This document shows positions 44,708-53,070 of a stretch of DNA of 64,000 nucleotides, piece by piece. A program made the position numbers and the translations under genes. The stretch comes from Fibrella rubiginis (GTDB lineage: Bacteria; Bacteroidota; Bacteroidia; Cytophagales; Spirosomataceae): contig NZ_JAFMYV010000002.1 in NCBI RefSeq assembly GCF_017353185.1, forward strand, positions 682,001 to 746,000, read 5' to 3'. A model generated the notes under the pieces. That model saw nothing but the letters and a program-made list of their open reading frames with translations. It had not been told where the DNA came from and made no database searches. Position 1 is the stretch's first letter. Every line of letters starts with the position of its first letter.

Positions 44708-47158
44708 TTACGGTTTCAGCACCGTCTTCTGCTCTGTCACCTGCTCAATTTTACTGCGTGAGAAGAAAACGGGAAAATAGCCATTTTCGGCCCAGAGAGG
44801 GAGCAGATCGCGGTAGTGCGGGCTGTCGGGGTTGCCCGACTGGCCGGGGGTGTTGATACCCATCGTGCGGTCCCAGTCTTCGGTATCCATCACGATCCGG
44901 AACGACGCACCATGTTCCTGATTCAGGCCGCTGCCCGTTACATTCACCGTTTCGCCGTAGCCGCCCCGCGCCACCGGGCCAAGGTTGATCCGCTTCTTCT
45001 GCTCATCGCTTACCAGGTCGCTCAGGGCGTGCGTAAGGGTGATGTGCTTGTTTGTGCGCTGCCCATACACCCACGTTTCCATGTCAGGGCCGAGGCGTTT
45101 GGTTAAGTCAGCCACCGACTGCGTTACACAGGCCAGCAATAAACTGTCGCGATTAATAGGTCGGCTGATTATCAATTGTGGCGACACAGCCCAGTCCAGC
45201 AGACGCTTGGTTGGAATGGTTTTCAGATACGGTTTGGCATCGTCAGGAATAACCAGATCAGCGAAGGCCCGGCGGAGGTTGGTCTCGAAACCCACGTAAA
45301 TCGATGCCGCCACCGAGTTCATATCCAGCGAATAATTCCATTTGCGGAGATACGCCAGGGCCTGCTCCGTTGGGCCATCGTCTGACGAAAGGGGTTCCAG
45401 CAGCGGCACCAACGTGCGGGCGGGCAGGGCTACGTAATCTGCTTGCAGGCGCATGAAGTCGGATAGTGTTTTACGTTTACCATCGGCCAGCACCTCTTCA
45501 ATTCGTTGCGCCCGCGACGGTCCGGCCCACACCCAGCCAATGGCATCGCGATGGGGAAAATCGCTGGGTGTAAGGTTATTATTAGCCGTGACTATGATAC
45601 CCGATTTTGGATTTTCGGAGTGGGGCAGTTGCGCAATGGGCAGAAAACCAGCCCATTCGTAGCGACCGTCGCCGGGTACGGGCACAAGTCCCGTCCAGTT
45701 TTTACGGATGGGGGCCAGCCCCACCGCCTGCCAGCCGATGGTGCCTTTGGGGTCCGACCAGATCATGTTTTCGCCCGGCACGCGGCTGGCCATACACGCC
45801 TGCCGGAATTCGGTCCACGACCTGGCCTGGTTCATGCGCAGGCTGGCCAGGTAGGGCGAACAACCCGGTTCGAGCCACCCCGCCCGAACGGCGTAGGCCT
45901 TGTGGGCTTTGGCATCGGCAAACACGACCGGCCCGTGGCGGGTGTACCTCAGGGTAACGGTCTGGGCGGGTTGACCCTTCACGGCGATGGTTTCGCGGCG
46001 GGTGCGCATGGTCTCCCAGCGACCTTTGTAGCGATACTGGTTCGGGTTGGCCGGGTTGATGTCGTAGACGTACAAATCTTCGTTGTCAGTGTCGAAAATA
46101 GTCAGGCCCCACGCGCCATAGTCGTTGTGGCCAATGGAAATACCCGGCAAGGTGGGTTCGCCAGCGCCAATGACATTCCAGCCGGGCGCGTTCAGATGCG
46201 TCCAATACCGCAACGATGGCGTAGACTGCGCCCGGTGGGGGTCATTGGCCAGCATGGGGTACCCACTCGCTGATTTCTCGCCCGAAATAGTCCAGTTGTT
46301 CGACCCCACAAACTGCTTTTCTTCCTCGAACCAGGCGTCGATTTCAGCTTGAGAGGGCGTCAAAGGGGGTAGGGATGCCATCACTTGGAGTGATGGCATC
46401 CCTACCCCCTTTGACGCCCTGTTCAGTGCCTCGTCTTCCATGGTCACGCCCATTGTTTTGTCGGCTTTGCTGAACCGGACGGGCAGGCGGAAGGCTTCGT
46501 ACAACTCTAATATATTCTGCATCAGCCCTTTACCATCTACGTGCAGTGTCAGGTCGGGCGATTTGTCATTCTGGTTTGCTTTGGGGTGAAACCACTGCAA
46601 CGCCCGCAGGCTGTCGGCTCCGATCAGGTGTACGAGCCGACCATAGTTCAGCTCATCGCGGATGTTGCTGAGCAGGCCCTGATGCCGGCTGATGACTACT
46701 TCCGGTGTCCAGAGGCCGGGGCGTGTATTCAGCGTTTTAAACTCAAACGGGAGTTTGTCGGGAGTCTGATTGATCTGTGTCACGTAGGCGTTGATACCTT
46801 CCACAAACGCCCGCACAATCACGCTCCCGCGGGGGTGATACCGGTTCAGTTCAGCATCCAGATCCTGGGGACGAAACCTAAACAGGCGCGTACCTATATC
46901 GCGCTTAAGCTCTTGCGAGCCAAGCAGTTCGGCTACGGTGCCGGTCGCTTGCCGCCGCCACATTTCCAGTTGAAACAGGCGGTCCTGCGCCGCCATGTAC
47001 CCCTGCGCGAAGAACAGGTCATGCTCATTTTTGGCGTAAATGTGGTTCACCCCCCACCCATCGCGTAACACCTCCACGGGTTGTTTAAGCCCTCGTACGG
47101 TCAGGTTTTGGGCATGCGACGCGGTAATAACAAACAGTAGAAACGTGAGTATACGCAT
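44708..47158 (-). CDS. Penicillin acylase family protein (Ntn hydrolase) with in-frame palindrome
   Basis: Protein of 816 aa with a signal peptide (to about residue 17). Ntn-hydrolase acylases cut themselves into two chains; the new N-terminal nucleophile is S286 in FVGSNNWTISG. Further family motifs are GYMAAQDRLFQLEMWRRQATG, ANDPHR, GISIGHNDYGAWGLT and RHGPVV. It hydrolyses amide bonds, perhaps of acyl-homoserine lactones or similar; substrate unknown. Residues about 247-268 (RASKGVGMPSLQ...) come from palindrome N and lie 18 residues before the nucleophile, near the spacer removed during maturation. Confidence 0.9.
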   Translation of the reverse strand: MRILTFLLFVITASHAQNLTVRGLKQPVEVLRDGWGVNHIYAKNEHDLFFAQGYMAAQDRLFQLEMWRRQATGTVAELLGSQELKRDIGTRLFRFRPQDLDAELNRYHPRGSVIVRAFVEGINAYVTQINQTPDKLPFEFKTLNTRPGLWTPEVVISRHQGLLSNIRDELNYGRLVHLIGADSLRALQWFHPKANQNDKSPDLTLHVDGKGLMQNILELYEAFRLPVRFSKADKTMGVTMEDEALNRASKGVGMPSLQVMASLPPLTPSQAEIDAWFEEEKQFVGSNNWTISGEKSASGYPMLANDPHRAQSTPSLRYWTHLNAPGWNVIGAGEPTLPGISIGHNDYGAWGLTIFDTDNEDLYVYDINPANPNQYRYKGRWETMRTRRETIAVKGQPAQTVTLRYTRHGPVVFADAKAHKAYAVRAGWLEPGCSPYLASLRMNQARSWTEFRQACMASRVPGENMIWSDPKGTIGWQAVGLAPIRKNWTGLVPVPGDGRYEWAGFLPIAQLPHSENPKSGIIVTANNNLTPSDFPHRDAIGWVWAGPSRAQRIEEVLADGKRKTLSDFMRLQADYVALPARTLVPLLEPLSSDDGPTEQALAYLRKWNYSLDMNSVAASIYVGFETNLRRAFADLVIPDDAKPYLKTIPTKRLLDWAVSPQLIISRPINRDSLLLACVTQSVADLTKRLGPDMETWVYGQRTNKHITLTHALSDLVSDEQKKRINLGPVARGGYGETVNVTGSGLNQEHGASFRIVMDTEDWDRTMGINTPGQSGNPDSPHYRDLLPLWAENGYFPVFFSRSKIEQVTEQKTVLKP
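46354..46420. repeat. Perfect palindrome N inside the acylase gene
   Basis: Arms of 32 bp (46354-46385, 46389-46420) are exact complements around a 3-nt loop. The arm contains GGTAGGGATGCCATCACT. It keeps the acylase frame open. It has no heptad pattern or GCTKNCGC tip. Confidence 0.95.
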
Positions 47159-47267
47159 GAGTTAGAGCAGTTGTCGATACGCAATATCCTATGTCTCCTC
47201 ATGCATCAGTAACAAATCGCCATTTTTCTACGAAAATGACCGTCATTGTCCTTTCTCTATACACACG

Positions 47268-47312
47268 AGAGCCCCGTATCAGATCGGTTGAAATAACCTG
47301 ATACGGGGCTCT
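47268..47312. terminator. Hairpin between the acylase and the small Ser-rich gene
   Basis: AGAGCCCCGTATCAG pairs perfectly with CTGATACGGGGCTCT (15 bp). No T run is next to it, so termination is likely but not typical. Confidence 0.6.
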
Positions 47313-47346
47313 GCTGGTAACAACATTAACTGGAGCAGGCGCTCAA

Positions 47347-47634
47347 CTATTGCTGCTTGCTGCTCTTACTGCCCGACGACATGCTGCTGCTTTTCCCTTT
47401 GCTACTCATGGCTTTACCACTCATCTTGCCACCATGTTTCATCGATCCGCCCGACATAGTGCCGGTGCTGCCACCTGTTGATTGGTTACTCGATGTAGTT
47501 CCACCCGTGCTACTTGGCGTAGTCCGGCTGGCTGATGAATTTTTGGGATCAGCCCCACCCTGCGATGGTGCTGCCTGTGTACCTGCGGTGGCTACTGCTA
47601 CAAGCAATACGGCCAAAACGATTACCTTTTTCAT
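47347..47634 (-). CDS. Small exported Ser/Gly/Lys-rich protein
   Basis: Protein of 95 aa with a signal peptide (MKKVIVLAVLLVAVATAGTQA). The rest is low-complexity: Ser, Gly, Thr and Lys with short MSG/KSS repeats, probably disordered. No family recognised. The signal peptide and good start make it a likely real gene. It could interact with an acidic surface; this is a guess. Confidence 0.6.
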   Translation of the reverse strand: MKKVIVLAVLLVAVATAGTQAAPSQGGADPKNSSASRTTPSSTGGTTSSNQSTGGSTGTMSGGSMKHGGKMSGKAMSSKGKSSSMSSGSKSSKQQ

Positions 47635-47761
47635 ACGTTAGCGTGTGTTGCGTTTATGCATTACCCAACCTCAACCGCGCTCACCGGTTTTCGTTTACAA
47701 TTTTAATCTATAATGCCTATAGATTTAATCGAATCATAATGTAGAACTTCTGCAGGATCGC

Positions 47762-48991
47762 TTAACCCACAATCCGTCCCGTTACTTCACCAAACCCTAC
47801 ACGGTGCTCTCCCCCGCCCGCCCAGCCCCGGAACGTGACAGTGTCTCCGTTGTCGAGGAAGGTGCGCGTTTCACCATTTGCCAGCCTGAGCGGTTCAGCG
47901 CCGCCCCACGACAGTTCGAGCAGTGACCCCCACGACGAACGGTCCGGTCCGGAAATAGTACCCGACGCCATCAGATCACCCACCCGCAGGTTGCAGCCAT
48001 TGACCGTGTGGTGGGCCAGTTGCTGCGCCTGCGACCAGTACAGAAAACGCTGATTTGAGCGCGAAATAACTGTTTTACCTGTTTTGTCGTCTCCGCTGGC
48101 GGGAATCAGCTCTACCTCCAGGTGGATGTCGAGGTTGGGGAGCGGGTTGGTTTCCTGCAAGTACGGCAGCGGCGGAGGAGCCTGCACGTAGCCAGGCACG
48201 CGGAAGGGCGCCAGGGCCTCCATCGTAACGACCCATGGCGACATAGACGAACCGAAGCTTTTGCCCAAAAACGGTCCCAGTGGCACATACTCCCACTGCT
48301 GAATATCGCGCGCCGACCAGTCGTTGAACAGCACTATACCAAAAACGTGTTCGTCGAAATCGGCAGGCGTCAGCACCGTACCCAGCGCTGTGTCTTTGCC
48401 CACAATAAAGGCCGTTTCCAGTTCAAAATCGAGGCGGCGCGAAGGGCCAAAAACAGGCTCAGTAGCGCCCTTGGGCATCATTTGCCCGCTGGGCCGACGA
48501 ATGTCCGTTCCCGACACCACCACCGACGAAGCCCGCCCATGATACCCTACCGGCAGGTGTCGCCAGTTGGGCAGCAGGGCGTTGGCGGGGTCCCGGAACA
48601 TTTTGCCTACGTTACTGGCGTGGTCGATGCTGGAATAAAAATCGGTATAATCGCCGATCTGCACGGGCAGGTGCATAATGGCATCGGTCATGGGTACAAA
48701 GGCGTGATCGGGCAATTGGTGTTGCCCGGTGGGTTCAGTCAGCGCCGCCTGTAGCACCTGCCGCACCTGCCGCCATACAGATCGACCCAGCCGGATAAAC
48801 TCATTTAGCGTAGCGAGTTGAAAAACGGTCTTCTGCTTTTCGGTCAGAAACTCATCGAATAAGGCCCCGTTGGCGGCAAGCGTCATGTCGATGATCTGAT
48901 CGCCGATGGCCACCCCCACACGGGGGTTAGGCTGCCGGGCAGTACTGAAAATGCCAAACGGCAGATTATGAATGGTGAAGTCGGAAGACAT
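47762..48991 (-). CDS. fahA: Fumarylacetoacetase
   Basis: Protein of 409 aa that cleaves fumarylacetoacetate to fumarate and acetoacetate, the last step of tyrosine/phenylalanine catabolism. Motifs: DYTDFYSSIDHASNVGKMFR, HLPVGYHGRASSVVVSGT, LELETAFIVGK-like ELETAFIVG and FNDWSARDIQQWEYVPLGPFLGKSFGSSMSPWVV. It is downstream of hmgA on the same strand. The 140-bp gap is filled by palindrome O, which ends 7 bp before this start. Confidence 0.95.
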   Translation of the reverse strand: MSSDFTIHNLPFGIFSTARQPNPRVGVAIGDQIIDMTLAANGALFDEFLTEKQKTVFQLATLNEFIRLGRSVWRQVRQVLQAALTEPTGQHQLPDHAFVPMTDAIMHLPVQIGDYTDFYSSIDHASNVGKMFRDPANALLPNWRHLPVGYHGRASSVVVSGTDIRRPSGQMMPKGATEPVFGPSRRLDFELETAFIVGKDTALGTVLTPADFDEHVFGIVLFNDWSARDIQQWEYVPLGPFLGKSFGSSMSPWVVTMEALAPFRVPGYVQAPPPLPYLQETNPLPNLDIHLEVELIPASGDDKTGKTVISRSNQRFLYWSQAQQLAHHTVNGCNLRVGDLMASGTISGPDRSSWGSLLELSWGGAEPLRLANGETRTFLDNGDTVTFRGWAGGGEHRVGFGEVTGRIVG

Positions 48992-48997
48992 ATGGGG

Positions 48998-49128
48998 AAT
49001 GAGTGACTGAGTGATTGAGCGAATGAGTGACTGGCTGGTCGCTACGCGGCTATCTTATGTTGCTATAACACAAATGCGGCGTAGCGATCAGCCAGTCACT
49101 CATTCGCTCAATCACTTAGTCACTCATT
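48998..49128. repeat. Palindrome O with 8-bp words in the hmgA-fahA gap
   Basis: Arms of 50 bp with two mismatches that pair as G-U in RNA. Words are 8 bp: GAGTGACT, GAGTGATT, GAGCGAAT, GAGTGACT, followed by a GC-rich GGTCGCTACGC. It lies wholly between two genes of one pathway and would form a long hairpin in a shared transcript. Confidence 0.92.
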
Positions 49129-49131
49129 TAT

Positions 49132-50316
49132 TTATTGTTCGCGCCATGATTGAAAATAAACGCCATCATCAATACCCATGGCCTGGGTGGTGAGGCGCAA
49201 CGGGCGGAAAGTGTCAACCATCACGGCGAGTTCGTCGGTGCCGGTTTTGCCAATGCTACGCTCCATCGCGCCGGGGTGCGGACCGTGCGGAATGCCCCCC
49301 GGATGCAACGTCAGCACACCCGGACCAATGCCGTTGCGCGACATGAAATTGCCGTCGACGTAATACAGCACCTCGTCGGAGTCGATGTTGCTGTGGTTGT
49401 AGGGTGCCGGAATGGCCTGCGGATGATAGTCGAACAACCGGGGCACAAATGAGCACACCACGCACGCCTTGGTCTCGAACATCTGATGCACCGGTGGTGG
49501 CTGGTGAATGCGCCCCGTAATGGGTTCAAAGTCATGGATCGAGATGCCGTAAGGGAAATTATACCCATCCCAGCCCACCACGTCGAACGGGTGATAGTCG
49601 TATACCAGCGCGTGCAGGATGCCTTCCTTCTTAATTTTCAGGACAAATTCGCCCTGCTCGTCGTGGGTTTCCAGGTTCTGCGGCAGCTTCAGATCCCGCT
49701 CCGAATAGGGTGAGTGTTCGAGCTGCTGACCGAAGTGATTCCGGTAGCGTTTGGGCGTATAGATCGGCGAGGTAGACTCGAGGTAAAACAACCGGTTGCC
49801 AACCGAATCAGCCCCCGCAGCAGTCGTTTCGTCGAATGAGATCTGGTAGATCATGCCACGCGGAATGAGCAGGTAATCGCCCGGCACAAACGAAATCTGC
49901 CCCAGCAGGGTACGCAACGTGCCCGTGCCCCGGTGAATGAAGAGCAGTTCATCGGCGTCCGCATTTTTGTAGAAATAGTCGGTGAGCGACTGACGGGGGG
50001 CGGCCACGCCCAGCACTACGTCGTTGTTAACCAGCAGCGGCGTGCGGCTTTGCAAAAAATCATCAGCCGGAGCCACGTCGAAACCGATTAGTTTTCGCGA
50101 CATGATGTTGTGTTCCACCGCCAGCGAAGGCCGCAGATCAACTGAATCGAGCACGGCCTTCACCTGGGTGGGGCGGTGCAGGTGATACAACAGCGACGAC
50201 ATACCGTCGAAGCCGACCGTACCAAAAAGCTGCTCATAATAGAATGCCCCCGCCGGGCTTTTAAAAACCGTATGGCGCTTGGGCGGCAACTGGCCAAGGT
50301 GGTGGTAAACAGGCAT
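49132..50316 (-). CDS. hmgA: Homogentisate 1,2-dioxygenase
   Basis: Protein of 394 aa from the Met of MPVYHHLGQLPPKRH; the frame is open to 50367 but the extra part is not family-like. It opens the ring of homogentisate with O2 and Fe(II), giving maleylacetoacetate. Marks are RGTGTLRTLLGQISFVPGDYLLIPRG, VGWDGYNFPYGISIHDFEPITGRIHQPPPVHQMFE, and the metal region LTLHPGGIPHGPHPGAMERS. It precedes fahA; a maleylacetoacetate isomerase is not in the window. Confidence 0.93.
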   Translation of the reverse strand: MPVYHHLGQLPPKRHTVFKSPAGAFYYEQLFGTVGFDGMSSLLYHLHRPTQVKAVLDSVDLRPSLAVEHNIMSRKLIGFDVAPADDFLQSRTPLLVNNDVVLGVAAPRQSLTDYFYKNADADELLFIHRGTGTLRTLLGQISFVPGDYLLIPRGMIYQISFDETTAAGADSVGNRLFYLESTSPIYTPKRYRNHFGQQLEHSPYSERDLKLPQNLETHDEQGEFVLKIKKEGILHALVYDYHPFDVVGWDGYNFPYGISIHDFEPITGRIHQPPPVHQMFETKACVVCSFVPRLFDYHPQAIPAPYNHSNIDSDEVLYYVDGNFMSRNGIGPGVLTLHPGGIPHGPHPGAMERSIGKTGTDELAVMVDTFRPLRLTTQAMGIDDGVYFQSWREQ

Positions 50317-50401
50317 GGTTTGTGATGAAGTTTGGAAGACTAACGCAAGAAAGCGCATCATCGGCAAAAGCCCATGCCAAAACTTCCATACTGCCCCACC
50401 T

Positions 50402-51730
50402 ATGCTTAGCCGCCTTGTACATTATCTGCTTGTTGGACTACTCCTGTATACAAGCTGTCAGCATACGCACGCACAACAACGATCCAGGCAGCCTAAAAAA
50501 CCGCTGTCGATGATGGCGAGAAGATACTGCCATGAAGCCCAGATCACCGTTACGAAGACGACACTGTGCCCGGGCGATATACTCTACCTTTTTTCGAACA
50601 TTCTGCCATCCTATCGGTATCGCTGGTTTAAAGACGGCGTTCTGTTGAGGGGGCATACAAACTACGCACTGATTGTGGATAGCCCCGGCGAATACACGCT
50701 GGAAGTAACCAACACGGCCCTTGCTGATTGCGTCAACACAACGTCGATCGTTATTCGTCAGAGTACACTGGGTCGGGTAGCCATTACAGCGCCAACGGGC
50801 GGCAGCGTAGCCTGCGAGGGCAACACGCTAACCGCCTCGTTGACGGGTAACGCTTCACCCAACACCGTCTACCAGTGGCAGTATAATTACAGCGACATTC
50901 CCGGCAACACGCCCACCCTGGTGACTACAAGACCAGGCACGTACGCGGTCTCCGTTTCGGACGGCATCTGCTCTGTAGACGCCAATGTGGTAGCTGTACT
51001 CGAAAAGCCGACTATTTTGTTTCCACCGCCGCCAACCCAGTGTGTCAGCAAATCGGAGCCGTTTCCGTTCTATACCGAACCAAATGGCGGGCTATTTGAT
51101 GGACCGGGTGTTCAAAACAATCTTTTTTCTGCGGCACTGGCCGGGGTAGGCGTGCACACCGTTACCTACTCAGTTACAAATGCAGCCGGCTGTACGGCTA
51201 TCCGAAGTCAAACCATTGCCGTCAGCGATGTGCCTCAACCCGACCTGGGACCAAACCAAACCATTGCGGCGGGCATAAGCCTCACCTTACAGGGGCCCGT
51301 CAAGCCTGAAAGCAAGTCCCTTACCTACGCATGGGAGCCTGCCGATAATGCCTTCACTGGCTCAAGCATACAGGTTCAACCGCATCAGACCACAACCTAC
51401 CGGCTTACCGTTAGCGACAATGGCCAGTGCCCGCTTAGCAGCAGTGTACAGGTAGACGTCCTGCCCGGTCTGTTTATTCCCACGGCGTTTACACCCAATG
51501 GCGATGGTCAGAATGACGTCTGGCGGTTAACGGGCATCGAGGCATTTCCCAATTGCCGGGTGCGTATTTTCGACCGATGGGGTAGCCTGATCCTGGACGA
51601 ATCACCGTATCATGAGCCCTGGAATGGCCGAATCCGGGGTGAACGGGCGCCAGCCGGGCCATACCGATTTGTCATAAACCCTGCCCCCACCCTACCCGAA
51701 CGCAGCGGTACACTCGTGTTGGTGGAGTAA
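50402..51730 (+). CDS. Secreted protein with gliding-motility C-terminal domain (CHU_C)
   Basis: Protein of 442 aa from MLSRLVHYLLVGLLLYTSCQ; signal peptide and possibly a lipobox-like Cys. Ig-like modules from about 45 to 340 (CPGDILYLFSNILPSYRYRWFKDG; TLTASLTGNASPNTVYQWQYN) are followed by the CHU_C domain: LFIPTAFTPNGDGQNDVWRL, FDRWGSLIL, WNGRIRGERAPAGPYRF. It is a shorter relative of the protein at 39363-41711, sharing the module before the sorting domain (PQPDLGxxxTI). Surface role, inferred. Confidence 0.87.
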   Translation: MLSRLVHYLLVGLLLYTSCQHTHAQQRSRQPKKPLSMMARRYCHEAQITVTKTTLCPGDILYLFSNILPSYRYRWFKDGVLLRGHTNYALIVDSPGEYTLEVTNTALADCVNTTSIVIRQSTLGRVAITAPTGGSVACEGNTLTASLTGNASPNTVYQWQYNYSDIPGNTPTLVTTRPGTYAVSVSDGICSVDANVVAVLEKPTILFPPPPTQCVSKSEPFPFYTEPNGGLFDGPGVQNNLFSAALAGVGVHTVTYSVTNAAGCTAIRSQTIAVSDVPQPDLGPNQTIAAGISLTLQGPVKPESKSLTYAWEPADNAFTGSSIQVQPHQTTTYRLTVSDNGQCPLSSSVQVDVLPGLFIPTAFTPNGDGQNDVWRLTGIEAFPNCRVRIFDRWGSLILDESPYHEPWNGRIRGERAPAGPYRFVINPAPTLPERSGTLVLVE

Positions 51731-51813
51731 GATCAGGGCAAAAAGTTTTCGGGTAGCTGCGTGTGGAATATCATCAGTGCGTGCATCTAGCTGTAGCATC
51801 TCCTGACCTCATA

Positions 51814-52605
51814 ATGAAACGACCTTTCTCTATACCAGTTTCTTTCATCATTCTGGGCGTTGTATGCACTTGCGTCCAGTATTATTCACGCATTGCGTCT
51901 GCCTTGTCAATATCGCCAATAGCGACGCTCAACAATGCTAACCAACCTGATGCGAGTCACTTTGCTGGCGTCAGCCACATGTCGCTGGCGCAGATAAGAT
52001 TAAGCTCAGCCGCCCTTTGCACTGACGATACGTCATCCAACTGCCGCGAACGACTCATTACCCTACAGCGAGAGGTTGTGCAGGATTATCCGGTACCCAT
52101 TCCTCAGCCGAATGTGCCTGCACTAATTACGCCGGATGAAGCAGTTATCGACTATAAAAAATATCTTGCTGACAACGCCGGGTCTCCCAAACTTATCGTC
52201 TTTAAACAACTGTACCCGCGTATTCTGTTAAACAAATACGGCATTCTAGCCAGCAACAATCGTGCGTTAATCCGGTATTTTACTGAGCATATGCTGGAAG
52301 CCCATTCGCAGGACTTTGCTACCCTAGCTAAAGCGTTGCTTGTAATAAGAGACGACGTGCCAGCAGGTCAATACAATCAATGGCTGGCCGTAACCATTCG
52401 GGAGGCAGAAGCATGGCAGCTAACGCGGCAAAAAGTCCTCACTAATTTAAAACAGACTATAGCGCAAGTAGAGGCCTCCCCCGATTTTGAGCAGAAAAAG
52501 TCTCGCCGGCTAAACCTCAAATTTGCCCAGAAGCAACTGGAGGTCACTACAATCGCCGATGATCTGCAAGCCCTTCGTAAGCTCCAGCAGCCAGTTCTTC
52601 AATAA
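51814..52605 (+). CDS. Exported hypothetical protein, helical
   Basis: Protein of 263 aa from MKRPFSIPVSFIILGVVCTCVQYYS, an N-terminal membrane anchor or signal. The remainder is helical and polar, with a C-terminal Lys/Gln-rich part (DFEQKKSRRLNLKFAQKQLEV) that may form a coiled coil. No family recognised. It follows the CHU_C gene on the same strand and is followed by a terminator. Confidence 0.6.
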   Translation: MKRPFSIPVSFIILGVVCTCVQYYSRIASALSISPIATLNNANQPDASHFAGVSHMSLAQIRLSSAALCTDDTSSNCRERLITLQREVVQDYPVPIPQPNVPALITPDEAVIDYKKYLADNAGSPKLIVFKQLYPRILLNKYGILASNNRALIRYFTEHMLEAHSQDFATLAKALLVIRDDVPAGQYNQWLAVTIREAEAWQLTRQKVLTNLKQTIAQVEASPDFEQKKSRRLNLKFAQKQLEVTTIADDLQALRKLQQPVLQ

Positions 52606-52624
52606 GTATTACTGTATAAATTAG

Positions 52625-52656
52625 AAAGGCCTCCTGTAGTTACAAGAGGCCTTTTT
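52625..52656 (+). terminator. Terminator
   Basis: AAAGGCCTC and GAGGCCTTT flank a short loop, with six T after the stem. It ends the hypothetical gene on the plus strand. Confidence 0.85.
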
Positions 52657-52678
52657 TGGTATTGGTATGTGGCTTCGG

Positions 52679-53059
52679 TTATACCGGCAGGTTGGCCAGT
52701 TTTTCTTTCAGATCGGTGAAGTCGAGTGGCTTGGTCAGAAAGTCGTCGGCCCCCAGGTCCATCGCCTGTTTATGGCTGTCCTCGTCGCCGTAGGCCGTAA
52801 TCATCATCACCACGGGTGGCCTTTTGGGGGTCACTGTTCTGATGTGCCGCAGTAACTCCAGCCCGCTCATGCCCGGCATGTTGATGTCCGACAAAATCAG
52901 TACGGCCTCCTGCGGTCGTTCGGTGAAGATGGTCAGCGCCTCCTCACCCGACGAAGCAAACGTCAGGTGGATCGTGCCGCCCCGAATTTCGCGCCGGAAC
53001 CGCTGCTCAAAAAGCGGACGCACGTCCGGTTCATCGTCAACAACAAGAATGTGGGTCAT
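52679..53059 (-). CDS. Stand-alone response regulator (receiver domain)
   Basis: Protein of 126 aa from MTHILVVDDEPDV; the frame is open to 53146 but only this start fits. Receiver residues: D8-D9, phospho-acceptor D58 in LILSDINMPGMSG, T88 and K110 (FLTKPLD). There is no output domain, so it acts through protein contacts. The TPR gene is 11 bp upstream on the same strand, an operon-like arrangement. Confidence 0.9.
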   Translation of the reverse strand: MTHILVVDDEPDVRPLFEQRFRREIRGGTIHLTFASSGEEALTIFTERPQEAVLILSDINMPGMSGLELLRHIRTVTPKRPPVVMMITAYGDEDSHKQAMDLGADDFLTKPLDFTDLKEKLANLPV

Positions 53060-53070
53060 GCCAGAGGGGG

